From Clostridia bacterium (GTDB taxonomy: Bacteria > Bacillota > Clostridia > Oscillospirales > Acutalibacteraceae), in assembly GCA_017473925.1 (NCBI GenBank), contig JAFUIY010000092.1, positions 1-54,586 on the forward strand: 54,586 nt of DNA, given 5' to 3'. Below, piece by piece: positions 25,701-34,027 of this stretch (its first letter is position 1; each line of letters starts with the position of its first letter). The notes beneath the pieces were generated by a model. It saw only the letters and a list, made by a program, of their open reading frames with translations. It made no database searches and was not told the DNA's origin. A program made the translations under genes and the position numbers.

Positions 25701-25937
25701 CGGTGAGTTTTCTAATTTTGTTACAGGAAATCCCTCAATTGTATCAGGAATTACAATAGCACCACTGACGGAGTTGTCACAGTCTGTAATTGTAACTTCG
25801 CCGTCTGTAATTGTATATGTCAGGTAGCTGAGAATATCATTTTCCTCTGCAAAGGATACCACACCCGTACCTGCAAAGAGTGACAGTACCATAGCAAAGG
25901 TAAGGAGCAAGGATAATGTTTTTCTGATTTTTTTCAT
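22728..25937 (-). CDS. Secreted BspA-like LRR_5 protein with Thr/Pro linker and dockerin
   Basis: This 1069-residue protein has a signal peptide (to about residue 31), then many LRR_5 (Treponema pallidum/BspA-type) repeats of the form 'ALENVTFKGNVETIGEAAF.GC' through about residue 800. A Thr/Glu/Pro-rich linker (repeated ETTT/PAETTT units, about 840-950), a small beta domain and a C-terminal dockerin follow. The dockerin has two calcium loops (DVDGNGKITAADARL and DANSDKKVTAADARI). LRR_5 proteins are surface adhesins or binding proteins; a type I dockerin would dock to a cohesin, but none is in the window. The ATG start at 25937 follows AAGGTG. It is the last of three similar genes. Confidence 0.9.
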   Translation of the reverse strand: MKKIRKTLSLLLTFAMVLSLFAGTGVVSFAEENDILSYLTYTITDGEVTITDCDNSVSGAIVIPDTIEGFPVTKLENSPFNNCSEITSVTFPDSIQFSSFPVFSYCSKLSEIIVYPDNPNYSTHDGVLFNKDKTRLIQYPMAKEGTQYTIPGTVTEIWYCAFRQCNNLTDITVTDNVIKIYDSAFYGCENLKNIIIGNGLETIDDRIIFLCPRIENINVSEENEYFSSINGAMYNKGKTELIYYPPSNPATSISIPATVKTIDETSFDSAQKLTKITVDENNNCFSSDAHGVLFNKDKTKIIRYPLGKTETYYEIPSGVKIITDNCFTNCTSLSEIVFPESTEYLSLLSFSGTPFLYSNYELDNNLFYIGNHLIGSQGNMTECTIREGTVSIGAEAFTNRNHLLQKIEIPETIRHIGPQAFIGCSALENITFKENIETIGEAAFGGCSALKNVTFNGNVETVGSQTFTFCTALENVTFKGNVDTIGDHAFINCPALENVIFNGTVETIGEAAFIECAALKEISLPDGIKSIGEGAFGGCTSLKNITIPASVTSLGNNVFMLCSALEDITINCNISELNSEMFVGCTSLRNITFTGTVDTIGEHAFYGCTNLENVTFNSVKNVGDLAFILCSKLKNVSLNNVEVIGEGAFAYCTELESIDLGDISSIGKAAFTSCLNLESITVGENANYVVDEYGVLFTKDMSTLVTFPCNLPVTEYVIPDETTEIELGALFGCENLEKITIHENVYWDDTTTAEATWGLGQTYNAIPDPFAPDYNADDYYIVNTDTVIYGITGSPAHKYAIKYGVNFVDITTGEAPEDTTAPEESTTPAETTTAETTTAPEESTTSHEETTTAPEETTTRPEESTTVPAETTTVPTETTTDSVETTTVPPETTTVPAETTTVPPETTTIPAETTTTPPETTTTPEEPSENNQLDITEDSDIVVYEESKVVSIPVKSTSEDILAQLKNENVVILDKDGNAVADDAFVGTGAKLQLTDDEGNVINEYEVVAVADVDGNGKITAADARLALRAAAKIDILEGVMFIAADANSDKKVTAADARIILRKAAGLE

Positions 25938-25975
25938 TCGGATCACACCTTCTGAATTATTGTATTTAGTGCATC

Positions 25976-26005
25976 AAAGAGCTTGCTGAAAAACAAGCTC
26001 TTTTT
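25976..26005 (-). terminator. Hairpin after the 583-residue LRR gene
   Basis: AAAGAGCTTG (25976-25985) and CAAGCTCTTT (25994-26003) form a 10-bp stem between two LRR genes. The T-tract is weak on the minus strand, so read-through into the next gene is possible. Confidence 0.55.
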
Positions 26006-26009
26006 AATG

Positions 26010-27761
26010 TTATTCAAGTCCTGCAGCCTTACGGAGAATAATTCTTGCATCAGCAGCAGTGACCTTCTTGTCGCTGTTTGCGTCAGCAGCAATTTCATAT
26101 ATACCGTCGATTGCGTCAATCTTTGCTGCAGCTCTAAGACTGAGTCTTGCATCTGCTGCAGTGATTTTTCCGTTGCCGTCGATGTCTGACGGAACAAGAA
26201 TGTCGTATACGGTTGTCAATGAGTTTTCGTCTGTCAGCTGAATTCTGCAGCCTGTTCCCACGAAATCAACCACGCTCAGAGGTTTTCCGTCTGCAGTCAG
26301 AACTGTTACATCAAAGCCCTCAACAGAGGCTGCAATATCATCAACAGTTGATTTTGCAGAAACACTCGCACGGTTGTTTTCGTCATCGAATGTAATGTTG
26401 CTGTCGTTTTCTGCTGTATTCCAGTGTTCTGCATATTTTTTCACAAAGGGGTCCATGAGAGTGCTGAAATTTCTTTTTACAACAAGACAGAATACATGGA
26501 TGGGTGAGCCTTCAGTACAATATGCTGTTGCATTCTCGGGAACTGTTCCTTCGCATTCAACGGGAATAAAGAAAATACCGTTTTGGTTGTTATATATATC
26601 GTCAAGAGTTTTGTAGGTGAGACCTGTTTCGCAGGCAGGATTGAGCACTACGACGGATTCCATTGAGGTACATCTTGAGAACAAAGAGTCTGCAAGGTAA
26701 GTAACGGATTCAGGGATAATCACTTCTTTAAGTGATGAGCAGCCGGAAAAAGCACCTCTTCCCATGGTAAGGAGGTTTTCAGGCAGCCAGATTTCTTCAA
26801 GAGCAGAACAGTCGCTGAAAGCAAATTCATCAATTTCCATAAGTGCCTTCGGAAGCTCAATGGTTCTGAGTGAGGTGCAATTATAGAATGCGTTTTTACC
26901 GATACGTGTTACAGATGAAGGAATTTCCACGTTTTCCAGTGATGATGCACAATAAAACAGATAATCAGGTACTTCTGTGAAAAAATCGGGTACAGACACG
27001 CTTGTTATACCGGTTGCATCTTTAAAAACCTGAGAAACAACAGAAGTTACATTTTCAGGGAGGATATAATGACCTGTCAGTTCAGGGCTTACTGCAAGAA
27101 GCCAGTTGTCAATAATCAGGTTGCCGTTCTTCCAGTTTGACTCGTCGGCATACAGCGCAGTCTCTTTAAATGAATGTGAATATAAGCCTTCAGCCTTTTC
27201 AGGCAGAGTGATTTTTTTCAGTGAACTGCAACCGGCAAAATAATCGCCGTCGCGGAATCGGATATAATCGGAAAGGAAAACTATTTCTTCAAGATTTTCA
27301 CACCAAGCGAATGCTCCTTCATCTACTGAGGAGACATTTTCGGGGATAGTTAAGGAAACAAGACTGTTGCAGCAGATGAATGCTCTGCTTTCAATATTCT
27401 CAAGTGTATCGGGGAGCTGAATTTCTGTAAGGTTCTGACAGTGAGAGAATGCACCGCTTGAAAGGTTTCTGATGCCTTCACCTACAACGACCTTTTTTAT
27501 AAGCTCATCATAGTCTTCCCAGAATGCTGACCACATATCTTCTTTCTGAACCATTTTACCGTGTCCGGTGATTGTAAGAGTACCTTCTGTGTCAAGTACC
27601 CACTCAATGTAATCATCGGGATTGCCTTCATAAAAGTTTTTATGACAAGTTCCGCTTGCAACGGTTCCGCTTGCGTATGATATAATTCCCGTTCCTGCAA
27701 ATAATGACATGAGCATTAAAGCGGTAAGCAGTAATGATATAATTCTTTTTACATATGACAT
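26010..27761 (-). CDS. Secreted LRR_5 protein with dockerin
   Basis: The 583-residue protein has a signal peptide (about residues 1-31), a short beta region and LRR_5 repeats (about 90-390; for example NAFYNCTSLRTIELPKAL). A beta domain like that of the preceding protein and a C-terminal dockerin follow (DIDGNGKITAADARL, DANSDKKVTAADARI). GAGGTGATCAT precedes ATG 27761. The last 75 bp are almost identical in DNA to the end of the 22728 gene, pointing to recent dockerin copying. Confidence 0.9.
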   Translation of the reverse strand: MSYVKRIISLLLTALMLMSLFAGTGIISYASGTVASGTCHKNFYEGNPDDYIEWVLDTEGTLTITGHGKMVQKEDMWSAFWEDYDELIKKVVVGEGIRNLSSGAFSHCQNLTEIQLPDTLENIESRAFICCNSLVSLTIPENVSSVDEGAFAWCENLEEIVFLSDYIRFRDGDYFAGCSSLKKITLPEKAEGLYSHSFKETALYADESNWKNGNLIIDNWLLAVSPELTGHYILPENVTSVVSQVFKDATGITSVSVPDFFTEVPDYLFYCASSLENVEIPSSVTRIGKNAFYNCTSLRTIELPKALMEIDEFAFSDCSALEEIWLPENLLTMGRGAFSGCSSLKEVIIPESVTYLADSLFSRCTSMESVVVLNPACETGLTYKTLDDIYNNQNGIFFIPVECEGTVPENATAYCTEGSPIHVFCLVVKRNFSTLMDPFVKKYAEHWNTAENDSNITFDDENNRASVSAKSTVDDIAASVEGFDVTVLTADGKPLSVVDFVGTGCRIQLTDENSLTTVYDILVPSDIDGNGKITAADARLSLRAAAKIDAIDGIYEIAADANSDKKVTAADARIILRKAAGLE

Positions 27762-27787
27762 ATGATCACCTCATTAAGTTTTTGGTA

Positions 27788-27822
27788 AAGGGGATGTGAA
27801 ACAGATGCTTTCACATCCCCTT
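27788..27822 (-). terminator. Terminator after the 886-residue LRR gene
   Basis: AAAGGGGATGTGAAA and TTTCACATCCCCTT form a 14-bp stem just after the stop at 27830 on the minus strand, followed by a short T-containing tract. The three LRR genes may therefore be separate units. Confidence 0.7.
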
Positions 27823-27829
27823 ACGGGGG

Positions 27830-30490
27830 TTATTCAAGACCTGCAGCCTTGCGGAGAATAATTCTTGCATCGGCAGCAGTGACCTTGTTGTCAAGAGTGA
27901 TATCGCAGACAACAAGTGATGTGCCGAGCGCCTCGATTGTGTCAATATGTGCTGCGATTCTCAGGGCAAGTCTTGCATCGGCAGCTGTGATTCTGCCGTC
28001 ACCGTTGACGTCGCCTACAATATAGCTGAGCTTTTCAATTGTTCTTGCTTCAGCTTCACCGCATGAAGTACAGATTCTTTCTTCAACGCCTTCTTCTGTG
28101 GCTGTGGGATTCTTAACTACAGTCCATTCGCCGTATGTGTGGCCTGTTGCAGGAATTTCTTCCTGAGCTTTGATAACTGTACCGCAGACTGAGCATTCTG
28201 TACCGTCTGTCATACCGGGAGCTGTACATTTTGCATCTGAGCCTTTTACAACAACTTCTGTATGAGCTGTCTTTTCTGTTTCTGTGCCTGCTTCAAGCTT
28301 TGCACCGCATGCTTTGCAGTATGTGTCGCCCGTGTAGCCCTTTGCAGAACATGTTGCTTCTTTTGCATCACGGATTTCAGTGTCACCTGTGTGGTTTGCA
28401 GGGTCCTTTTCTGTTGCTTCCGTGTAGCTGTCGCCGCAGACTGAGCAGGTGTATTTTACTTCACCCTCTGCTTCACATGTGGCAGCTTTTACTGTTTCGG
28501 ATTTGTAATCATGACTGCCTGCAGCAGCGATGACTTCACCTTCTGTTATAAGCTCTTCACAGTCTGTGCAGTAAGTGTCGCCTGTGTAACCGTTTTCAAG
28601 ACATGTCACTGCAACAGCATTTCTGATTTCTGTGTTTTCGTGCTGACATTCGCCGCAGGGGAGCACTGTGAGTGTGTAGCCGTTTGCTTCTGCATCAGCC
28701 TGCATTGCTTCAAGACTTGTGTTGCAGTCGTAAATGACAACTTCCTTAAGATAAAAACAACCATAGGTAGCATTTTTGGGAATAACATTCATACCGTCTG
28801 AGAAGGTTATCTTGGTAAGAAACTGCATTCCGAATAAAGATGAATAGTGTTCATGACTGTATCCCCATGCGTTTTCTTTAAGGTATTCAGTATAACCATA
28901 CATATTTTCCATTCCTGCAGGAATAATTATTTCTGAAATTTTTGTGCCATAAAATACACGAATTCCTAAATTTGTAACACTTTCCGGTAACACAATTTCT
29001 TCCAGTTTTTCACATCCTTCAAAAGCATATTTATTGATTGAAGTAAGTGAAGAAGAAAGTGTTACATCAGTTAATGATTTACAATTATAAAAAGCACTGT
29101 TTCCTATTGAAATAACTGAATCAGGCAAATTAATGTTTTTAAGAGCTGTACAGTTATAAAAAGAATAATCAGAAATCATCATTAAACTTTCAGGAAGTAC
29201 AACTTCAGTTACAGAAGTACAACTTGTCAGAGCACCATATGGAACAGCTTTCATGCCTTCAGCAAAAGTAACTTTTTCAAGATAATCCATTCCGAAAAAT
29301 GCAGAATAATCATTAGATGAAACATTGTTTATACCCTCATATGAATATAAAGTTGTTACATTAGCAGGAACGGTGATTTCTGAAATCTGGGTTTTGTAGA
29401 ATGCAAGACCTTCTATTTTTGTCAGAGAATCGGGAAGTGTGACAGCTTTGATTTTTGAACAGAGTGCAAAAGCACCATCATAGATTTCTTTAAGCTCTTC
29501 GGGAAGCTCAATTGCTGTAAGTGAAGTACAGTTGTAGAAAGCTTCTTCTCCGATAAAAGTAATACTGTCAGGGAAGTTGATAGTTGTAAGTGAACTACAT
29601 CCGTAAAAAGCTTCGTCTGATATAGCTGTAAGGCTTTCCGGAAGAATGACTTCCTTTACGCCATTGCAATTCATCAGTGCACTTGCAGGAACAGCTTTCA
29701 TGCCTTCAGCAAAAGTAACTTTTTCAAGATAATCCATTCCGAAAAATGCAGAATAATCTTTTGATGAAACATTATATATGCCCTCATATGAACATAAAGT
29801 TGTTACATTAGCAGGAACGGTGATTTCTGAAATCTGAGTTTTGTAGAATGCAAGACCTTCTATTATTGTCAGAGAATCGGGAAGTGTGATAGCCTTGATT
29901 TTTGAACAGAGTGCAAAAGCACCATCATAGATTTCTTTAAGTTCTTCGGGAAGCTCAATTGCTGCAAGAGAAGTGCAGTTGTAGAAAGCTTCTTCGCCGA
30001 TTGAAGTGATACTGTCGGGGAGATTGATTGTTTCAAGTGCAGTGCAACCGTAAAATGCATCATCTGATATCGTTGTAATGCTTTCGGGAAGAACGACTTG
30101 TGTAACAGTTGTACAGCCTGAGAGTGTACCTGACGGGATTGTTCTCATGCCTTCGGCAAATGTAACCTTCTTAAGATTTTCCATTCCGTAAAATGCCGAA
30201 TAATCTCCTGCAATGTAACTATTCATCGATGTTACACCTGCAGGTACTGTGATTTCTTCTACAGGTGTGCCGGTAAAAGCCTTGCCGGCAAGTGCAACAA
30301 CAACTTTGCCGCCAATTTCTTCGGGAATAACAAGTTTTGTTTCTGTTGTTGTGACAGAATCAATTCTGACACCGCCCGTGACATCACTTGTTGTGTAAAC
30401 AGTGTCTTCAGCAAATGCACAGGGTGCAATGATGATGCACAGCAGCATTGCGATAATCAATGACAATGAATACCTGATTGTGTTTTTCAT
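27830..30490 (-). CDS. Secreted LRR_5 protein with Cys-rich ribbons and dockerin
   Basis: The 886-residue protein has a signal peptide (residues 1-28), about 570 residues of LRR_5 repeats with a duplicated block of roughly 140 residues (AFYKTQISEITVPANVTTL ... DYSAFFGMDYLEKVTFAEG), then Cys-rich ribbon repeats. The ribbons (about 590-800) are CX2C-type units such as TYCTDCEELI, YTCSVCGDSY, GTECSVCGTV and RICTSCGEAE. A dockerin closes the protein (DVNGDGRITAADARL, DITLDNKVTAADARI). The same ribbon type ends the giant protein at 39272. ATG 30490 is preferred, with AAAGGATG upstream. Confidence 0.88.
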   Translation of the reverse strand: MKNTIRYSLSLIIAMLLCIIIAPCAFAEDTVYTTSDVTGGVRIDSVTTTETKLVIPEEIGGKVVVALAGKAFTGTPVEEITVPAGVTSMNSYIAGDYSAFYGMENLKKVTFAEGMRTIPSGTLSGCTTVTQVVLPESITTISDDAFYGCTALETINLPDSITSIGEEAFYNCTSLAAIELPEELKEIYDGAFALCSKIKAITLPDSLTIIEGLAFYKTQISEITVPANVTTLCSYEGIYNVSSKDYSAFFGMDYLEKVTFAEGMKAVPASALMNCNGVKEVILPESLTAISDEAFYGCSSLTTINFPDSITFIGEEAFYNCTSLTAIELPEELKEIYDGAFALCSKIKAVTLPDSLTKIEGLAFYKTQISEITVPANVTTLYSYEGINNVSSNDYSAFFGMDYLEKVTFAEGMKAVPYGALTSCTSVTEVVLPESLMMISDYSFYNCTALKNINLPDSVISIGNSAFYNCKSLTDVTLSSSLTSINKYAFEGCEKLEEIVLPESVTNLGIRVFYGTKISEIIIPAGMENMYGYTEYLKENAWGYSHEHYSSLFGMQFLTKITFSDGMNVIPKNATYGCFYLKEVVIYDCNTSLEAMQADAEANGYTLTVLPCGECQHENTEIRNAVAVTCLENGYTGDTYCTDCEELITEGEVIAAAGSHDYKSETVKAATCEAEGEVKYTCSVCGDSYTEATEKDPANHTGDTEIRDAKEATCSAKGYTGDTYCKACGAKLEAGTETEKTAHTEVVVKGSDAKCTAPGMTDGTECSVCGTVIKAQEEIPATGHTYGEWTVVKNPTATEEGVEERICTSCGEAEARTIEKLSYIVGDVNGDGRITAADARLALRIAAHIDTIEALGTSLVVCDITLDNKVTAADARIILRKAAGLE

Positions 30491-30597
30491 TTTTATCATC
30501 CTTTTTTTGTTTATTAACCGGTGCCGACATCTGCGGATAACCGCAGATGCCTTTGTATAATCATCACAACAATGTCACCGTCAAATATCAGTATACT

Positions 30598-30633
30598 ATT
30601 GTATTTGAATAAAGTCAATAATAGCTATACAAT
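30598..30633 (+). promoter_or_regulatory. Promoter and probable operator of the XRE regulator
   Basis: TTGAAT (30605-30610), 17 bp, TACAAT (30628-30633). TATTGTAT and ATACAATA form an 8-bp inverted repeat (30597-30604 and 30627-30634) that covers both hexamer regions. A hairpin ATCTGCGG/CCGCAGAT (30529-30548) would lie in the 5' leader of the divergent LRR mRNA. Autoregulation is inferred. Confidence 0.5.
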
Positions 30634-30672
30634 AATATCGGGAAACAATACTGAATAAAGGACCGGTGAAGT

Positions 30673-30948
30673 ATGTTTGATGAACGACTTAAAGAACTCC
30701 GTATTGCACAGAATCTGAACCAGGTTGCATTAGGTAAGATTCTCGGTGTTTCAAAGCAATGTATAAGCAACTGGGAAAACAATAACATTCAGCCTTCCAT
30801 TGATATGCTTATGAAAATTGCAGAATATTTCGGAGTTACAACAGATTACCTGCTCGGGCTTGAAGAAAACCTTTATGTGAATGTTGACGGTCTCACTGCC
30901 GTTCAGCGTGACCACATCCAGCAGATAATCAATGATATAAAATCCTGA
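30673..30948 (+). CDS. XRE-family helix-turn-helix regulator
   Basis: The 91-residue protein has a Cro/CI-type HTH over residues 4-60 (LKELRIAQNLNQVALGKILG, then QCISNWENNNIQPSIDMLMK) and a short C-terminal tail. It binds DNA, probably as a dimer. It is divergent from the 27830-30490 LRR-dockerin gene across 183 bp containing an inverted repeat over its own promoter, so it may control itself and that gene. GACCGGTGAAGT precedes ATG 30673. Confidence 0.88.
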   Translation: MFDERLKELRIAQNLNQVALGKILGVSKQCISNWENNNIQPSIDMLMKIAEYFGVTTDYLLGLEENLYVNVDGLTAVQRDHIQQIINDIKS

Positions 30949-30949
30949 A

Positions 30950-31891
30950 TCAGTTCAGGTCGTAATCTGCAAGCCTTTTGATCTGCTTCTGCCAGAACCG
31001 CTTAGCGAACATTCCGCTGTCATTGATGATTTTTCTGAATGTGTCGCTGTCGTAGTAACCGTAGGATGCGAGCATTTCCTGAGCCTGAGGATATACAAGG
31101 GGAGTCTGCTCCGATGCCTTGAATATACCGCTTGCATACTCTGCATCATCAAGGTAATCAAGCATTTTATCCGTGCTGATGTTGCCTCTGACGGCACCGT
31201 CTGCCTTGATCTGTTTTTTCAGCTTTTTCATTTCCATAACGGGATACTGAAGATTGGGGCATGTCAGCTCAAAGAGGGCTGCAACACCCTTTCTTCCTTT
31301 TTTACTCTTCATGATTTCAAAGAAACCGAGCTTACCGCCGTAAACCATGGGGAAAACAGGAATATAGGGGTCATTTGTGAATAAGGCACAGAGAATTGCT
31401 TCGCCGTTTTCGACCTTGAGACCGGAAAGGCTTGTGATGCCGACCGCGAAAACGTCCCTGACATCAATAACGACCTTCGGGAAGCCTGTCAGCGCATAGA
31501 AGCCTCCTGTGAAGCATGCACCCATTGAAACATCGTATGATGAATTGCTCATCGCATTGAGTACTGCTGCAGCCTGGTCGTCTGAAAGATTCTTGTAGCT
31601 GTCACAGTGCTCCTTCATTCTGTCAGGTGTCAGGGGATTTGCATTGCGGTATCTTTCAAGGATTGAATCCCTGTGGACTGCAATTGTGTCCATTTCCTGC
31701 TCGGTGAGATTTCTGCCACTCATCTTTGATGCATAATATGTATAGCCGAGAACATTATCCTTTTTATCCTGAAGGACCTTTTTACATGCGGGACACAGGT
31801 GTTCACCGATTGTCACTCTTGCCTCATATGTATTGCCGCATCTTTCACATGTGATTGTTTTTTTTGAAACTAAATTTGAAAAGAAACCCAT
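30950..31891 (-). CDS. Zinc-ribbon-containing protein of unknown function
   Basis: The 313-residue protein opens with a zinc ribbon (CERCGNTYEARVTIGEHLCPACKK: C15, C18, C33, C36). An alpha/beta body follows that I do not recognise, with a glycine-rich central stretch (CFTGGFYALTGFPKVVIDVRD) and no signal peptide. AAAAGGAGAG precedes ATG 31891. It lies 15 bp after the membrane-protein gene and is probably cotranscribed from the LytTR-controlled promoter at 32404-32469. Confidence 0.7.
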   Translation of the reverse strand: MGFFSNLVSKKTITCERCGNTYEARVTIGEHLCPACKKVLQDKKDNVLGYTYYASKMSGRNLTEQEMDTIAVHRDSILERYRNANPLTPDRMKEHCDSYKNLSDDQAAAVLNAMSNSSYDVSMGACFTGGFYALTGFPKVVIDVRDVFAVGITSLSGLKVENGEAILCALFTNDPYIPVFPMVYGGKLGFFEIMKSKKGRKGVAALFELTCPNLQYPVMEMKKLKKQIKADGAVRGNISTDKMLDYLDDAEYASGIFKASEQTPLVYPQAQEMLASYGYYDSDTFRKIINDSGMFAKRFWQKQIKRLADYDLN

Positions 31892-31906
31892 TTTTGAACT
31901 CTCCTT

Positions 31907-32347
31907 TTAATATACAAGTGATTTTGATTCAATATAGTTTTTGATTGTGCTGAAGAAAGCGAATACCGGAGCAAGTGCAACGATGAAGAATAAGCCGACC
32001 ACAGCAACAATAACGCCGAGAAGAAGATTAAGTATCGGAATGGGGAGAAGGAATGAACCCTTTACCGCACCGGCGTAAAGTATAAACGAATACCTGAGTC
32101 CGCCTGAACCGATAAGTGCCAGTATGTGTATCACAAGGAATATGATAAGAAATATATGGGAGTAGGTGTTTAAAAACTGAACGAAGGCACCCTGTGCATT
32201 TGCAGGTTCAAGGAAGTTGTAAACCGCGTCGACATTGACACCGAATAAACCGTCGAGGATTGCAACCACAAACATGAAGCCTATCGGCAATGTAATGAAG
32301 CTGCAGATTAACTGAAAAATGAATTTGCTTTTTGCTGTTCTGAACAT
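31907..32347 (-). CDS. Small integral membrane protein, LytTR-regulated
   Basis: The protein has 146 residues and three predicted transmembrane helices (about 12-33, 62-84 and 98-130). No named domain is recognised. The preferred start at ATG 32347 has AAAGGAAA 8 bp upstream; the longer frame runs through the promoter and is rejected. It heads a two-gene unit with the zinc-ribbon protein. Its promoter has the same direct-repeat site as the response-regulator operon, which makes it a predicted target of that two-component system. Confidence 0.75.
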   Translation of the reverse strand: MFRTAKSKFIFQLICSFITLPIGFMFVVAILDGLFGVNVDAVYNFLEPANAQGAFVQFLNTYSHIFLIIFLVIHILALIGSGGLRYSFILYAGAVKGSFLLPIPILNLLLGVIVAVVGLFFIVALAPVFAFFSTIKNYIESKSLVY

Positions 32348-32403
32348 GATAAATTTTCCTTTCACGTTTTGGATTTTTTTGTGTGTTTTTGTTCTGTGGC
32401 TAC

Positions 32404-32432
32404 ATAGTAGAACAAAAAATTTCCCTTTGCAA
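32404..32432 (-). promoter_or_regulatory. Promoter of the membrane-protein/zinc-ribbon unit
   Basis: On the minus strand there is TTGCAA (32432-32427), 17 bp, TACTAT (32409-32404). The LytTR-type repeat ends exactly 7 bp upstream of the -35 box. Confidence 0.72.
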
Positions 32433-32439
32433 TAGGAAA

Positions 32440-32469
32440 GGAACGAAACTGCATTCTGAGGGAACGAAA
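32440..32469 (-). promoter_or_regulatory. LytTR-type direct-repeat binding site, copy A
   Basis: GGAACGAAA (32440-32448), 12 bp (CTGCATTCTGAG), GGAACGAAA (32461-32469). On the minus strand this reads TTTCGTTCC twice with a 21-bp period, two helical turns, as expected for LytTR regulators. The spacer core CATTCTGAG is also shared with copy B. Confidence 0.75.
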
Positions 32470-32507
32470 TGAAAAAAATGAACGGAAAAAGCTGTTGACA
32501 ATGAAAA

Positions 32508-32532
32508 AACGAACCGTAAATCACGGTTCGTT
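32508..32532 (-). terminator. Terminator of the regulator-kinase-LRR operon
   Basis: AACGAACCGT and ACGGTTCGTT form a 10-bp stem 18 bp after the stop at 32550; on the minus strand it runs into TTTTTT. It separates the four-gene unit from the next promoter. Confidence 0.85.
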
Positions 32533-32549
32533 CTTTTGTTATTCAGGGG

Positions 32550-34016
32550 TTATCTGCCGAGCTTTCTGAAGAATGAAAACAGCTTGTTTATAAGATTTGT
32601 CAATGCCTTCAGCAGCCTTATCATTGTAGACTGAGGACCGTCGCTGAGTGTTATTCCTACGGTTCCCTTGGCTATTTTGTCAGATTCTTCAATGACAATG
32701 TTGAAGCCTGCAGAGTCACTCATTGCTGCAGGGGTACTGCACAGCTTATTGAAGCTGTATTGTGTGAAGTCCCCGTTTTCAAAAACCTCAACGGAGAGCT
32801 TCAGGTTGTTCAGCACCTTGCAGTCAAACATTATCCGTTCAAAGTTATCCGTATAACAGTAGATATGGCCCGAATCTGAGGAGTAGGCTTCAAAGGATTC
32901 AAAATACAGATAGTCTATTCCGTCATAATACATGCACATGATTGTGACAAGGTCGAAAAGATAATACAGATCTGATTTATATTCACCGTAGAAGCTGACA
33001 GTATCATCTTCGCATGAAAATGTCACCGTACGGTATTGGGGTGATACGGAAACATCAGGTGATTCTCCGGCAAAGACACAGAATCCGGGATTTCTGCTGA
33101 ATGCATCGGGAGCCACCGTAAGATTGTCTGCAAATGTAATGAATGTGTCAAGCTCTTTGCAACCGTCAAATGCAGTTGCGGCAACTGACGAAACACCGGG
33201 AGCAACAGCCTTCTGCAATGCAGAACAGCCTTTGAATGTGTCGGCTCCGATTGATGTGACATCTTCGGGAAGAATGACAACAGACAGTGAATCACAGCCT
33301 GAAAAGGCAGATTCACCTATTTCGCTGACCGAATCGGGCAGGATTATACTTTCAAGATTACTTCCTGAACCTGAAAAGGTGTGTCCGTTGCCGAATGCAT
33401 TGTCTGCAATTTTTTCAACAGTATCGGGAATCACATAATCCTTCACAGGTGAAGCTGCAGGGTAACGTATAAGCTCTGATTTATCATCATTGAACAGAAC
33501 ACCGTTTTCGTCACAGGAGAAGTTCCTGTTGTTTTCATCAACCTGAGTAAATGAAAGACTGTCACACCATGTGAAAGCATTTTTCCCGATTGAAGCAACA
33601 CCTGAGGGGATGAATATCTCTGTGATTTCACAGCAGTTTGCAAAAGCTTCGGCACCGATTTCATTGAGCGTGTCAGGAAGCTGAACCTCCGCAAGGTGAA
33701 AGCAGAATGCAAAGGCGCCGCTGCCGATTGATGATATACCTTCAGGTAAAGTGATACCTGTCAGATTGTAGCAGTTGAAAAAGGCATAATCACCTATTTT
33801 TGTTACGGGATAACCGTCTATTTCCGCAGGGATTATGATGTCGCCTTCAACTGCTTTGTCGCAGGCTGTTATTTCTGCTGAGCCGTTGACTGTCCTGTAT
33901 GACAGCAGACTTATGACAGAATCTTCCTGAGCATTGGCAGTTGTGCCTGTGAGGCAGACTGCCGTAACGGTCATTATAATAAATAATAAAACAGTAATAT
34001 GTGTGCGTTTTCTCAT
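32550..34016 (-). CDS. Secreted LRR_5 protein with amphipathic C-terminal tail
   Basis: The 488-residue protein has a signal peptide (about residues 1-30), LRR_5 repeats (about 55-320) and a C-terminal domain (about 330-465) shared with the next protein upstream (GEYKSDLYYLFDLVTIMCMYYD, with FDSFEA/FESFEA and VFENGDFTQYSFNKLC). It ends in a basic amphipathic helix, LLKALTNLINKLFSFFRKLGR. There is no dockerin, LPXTG or clear transmembrane helix, so the tail may hold it to the membrane. It lies 11 bp after the paralogous gene with a weak ribosome site, implying translational coupling. Confidence 0.86.
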   Translation of the reverse strand: MRKRTHITVLLFIIMTVTAVCLTGTTANAQEDSVISLLSYRTVNGSAEITACDKAVEGDIIIPAEIDGYPVTKIGDYAFFNCYNLTGITLPEGISSIGSGAFAFCFHLAEVQLPDTLNEIGAEAFANCCEITEIFIPSGVASIGKNAFTWCDSLSFTQVDENNRNFSCDENGVLFNDDKSELIRYPAASPVKDYVIPDTVEKIADNAFGNGHTFSGSGSNLESIILPDSVSEIGESAFSGCDSLSVVILPEDVTSIGADTFKGCSALQKAVAPGVSSVAATAFDGCKELDTFITFADNLTVAPDAFSRNPGFCVFAGESPDVSVSPQYRTVTFSCEDDTVSFYGEYKSDLYYLFDLVTIMCMYYDGIDYLYFESFEAYSSDSGHIYCYTDNFERIMFDCKVLNNLKLSVEVFENGDFTQYSFNKLCSTPAAMSDSAGFNIVIEESDKIAKGTVGITLSDGPQSTMIRLLKALTNLINKLFSFFRKLGR

Positions 34017-34027
34017 AACATCTGTTT

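Noticed and set aside
28231..28801. Cys/Leu-rich plus-strand ORFs
   Set aside because: They are antisense to the Cys-ribbon part of the 27830-30490 gene and lack ribosome sites.
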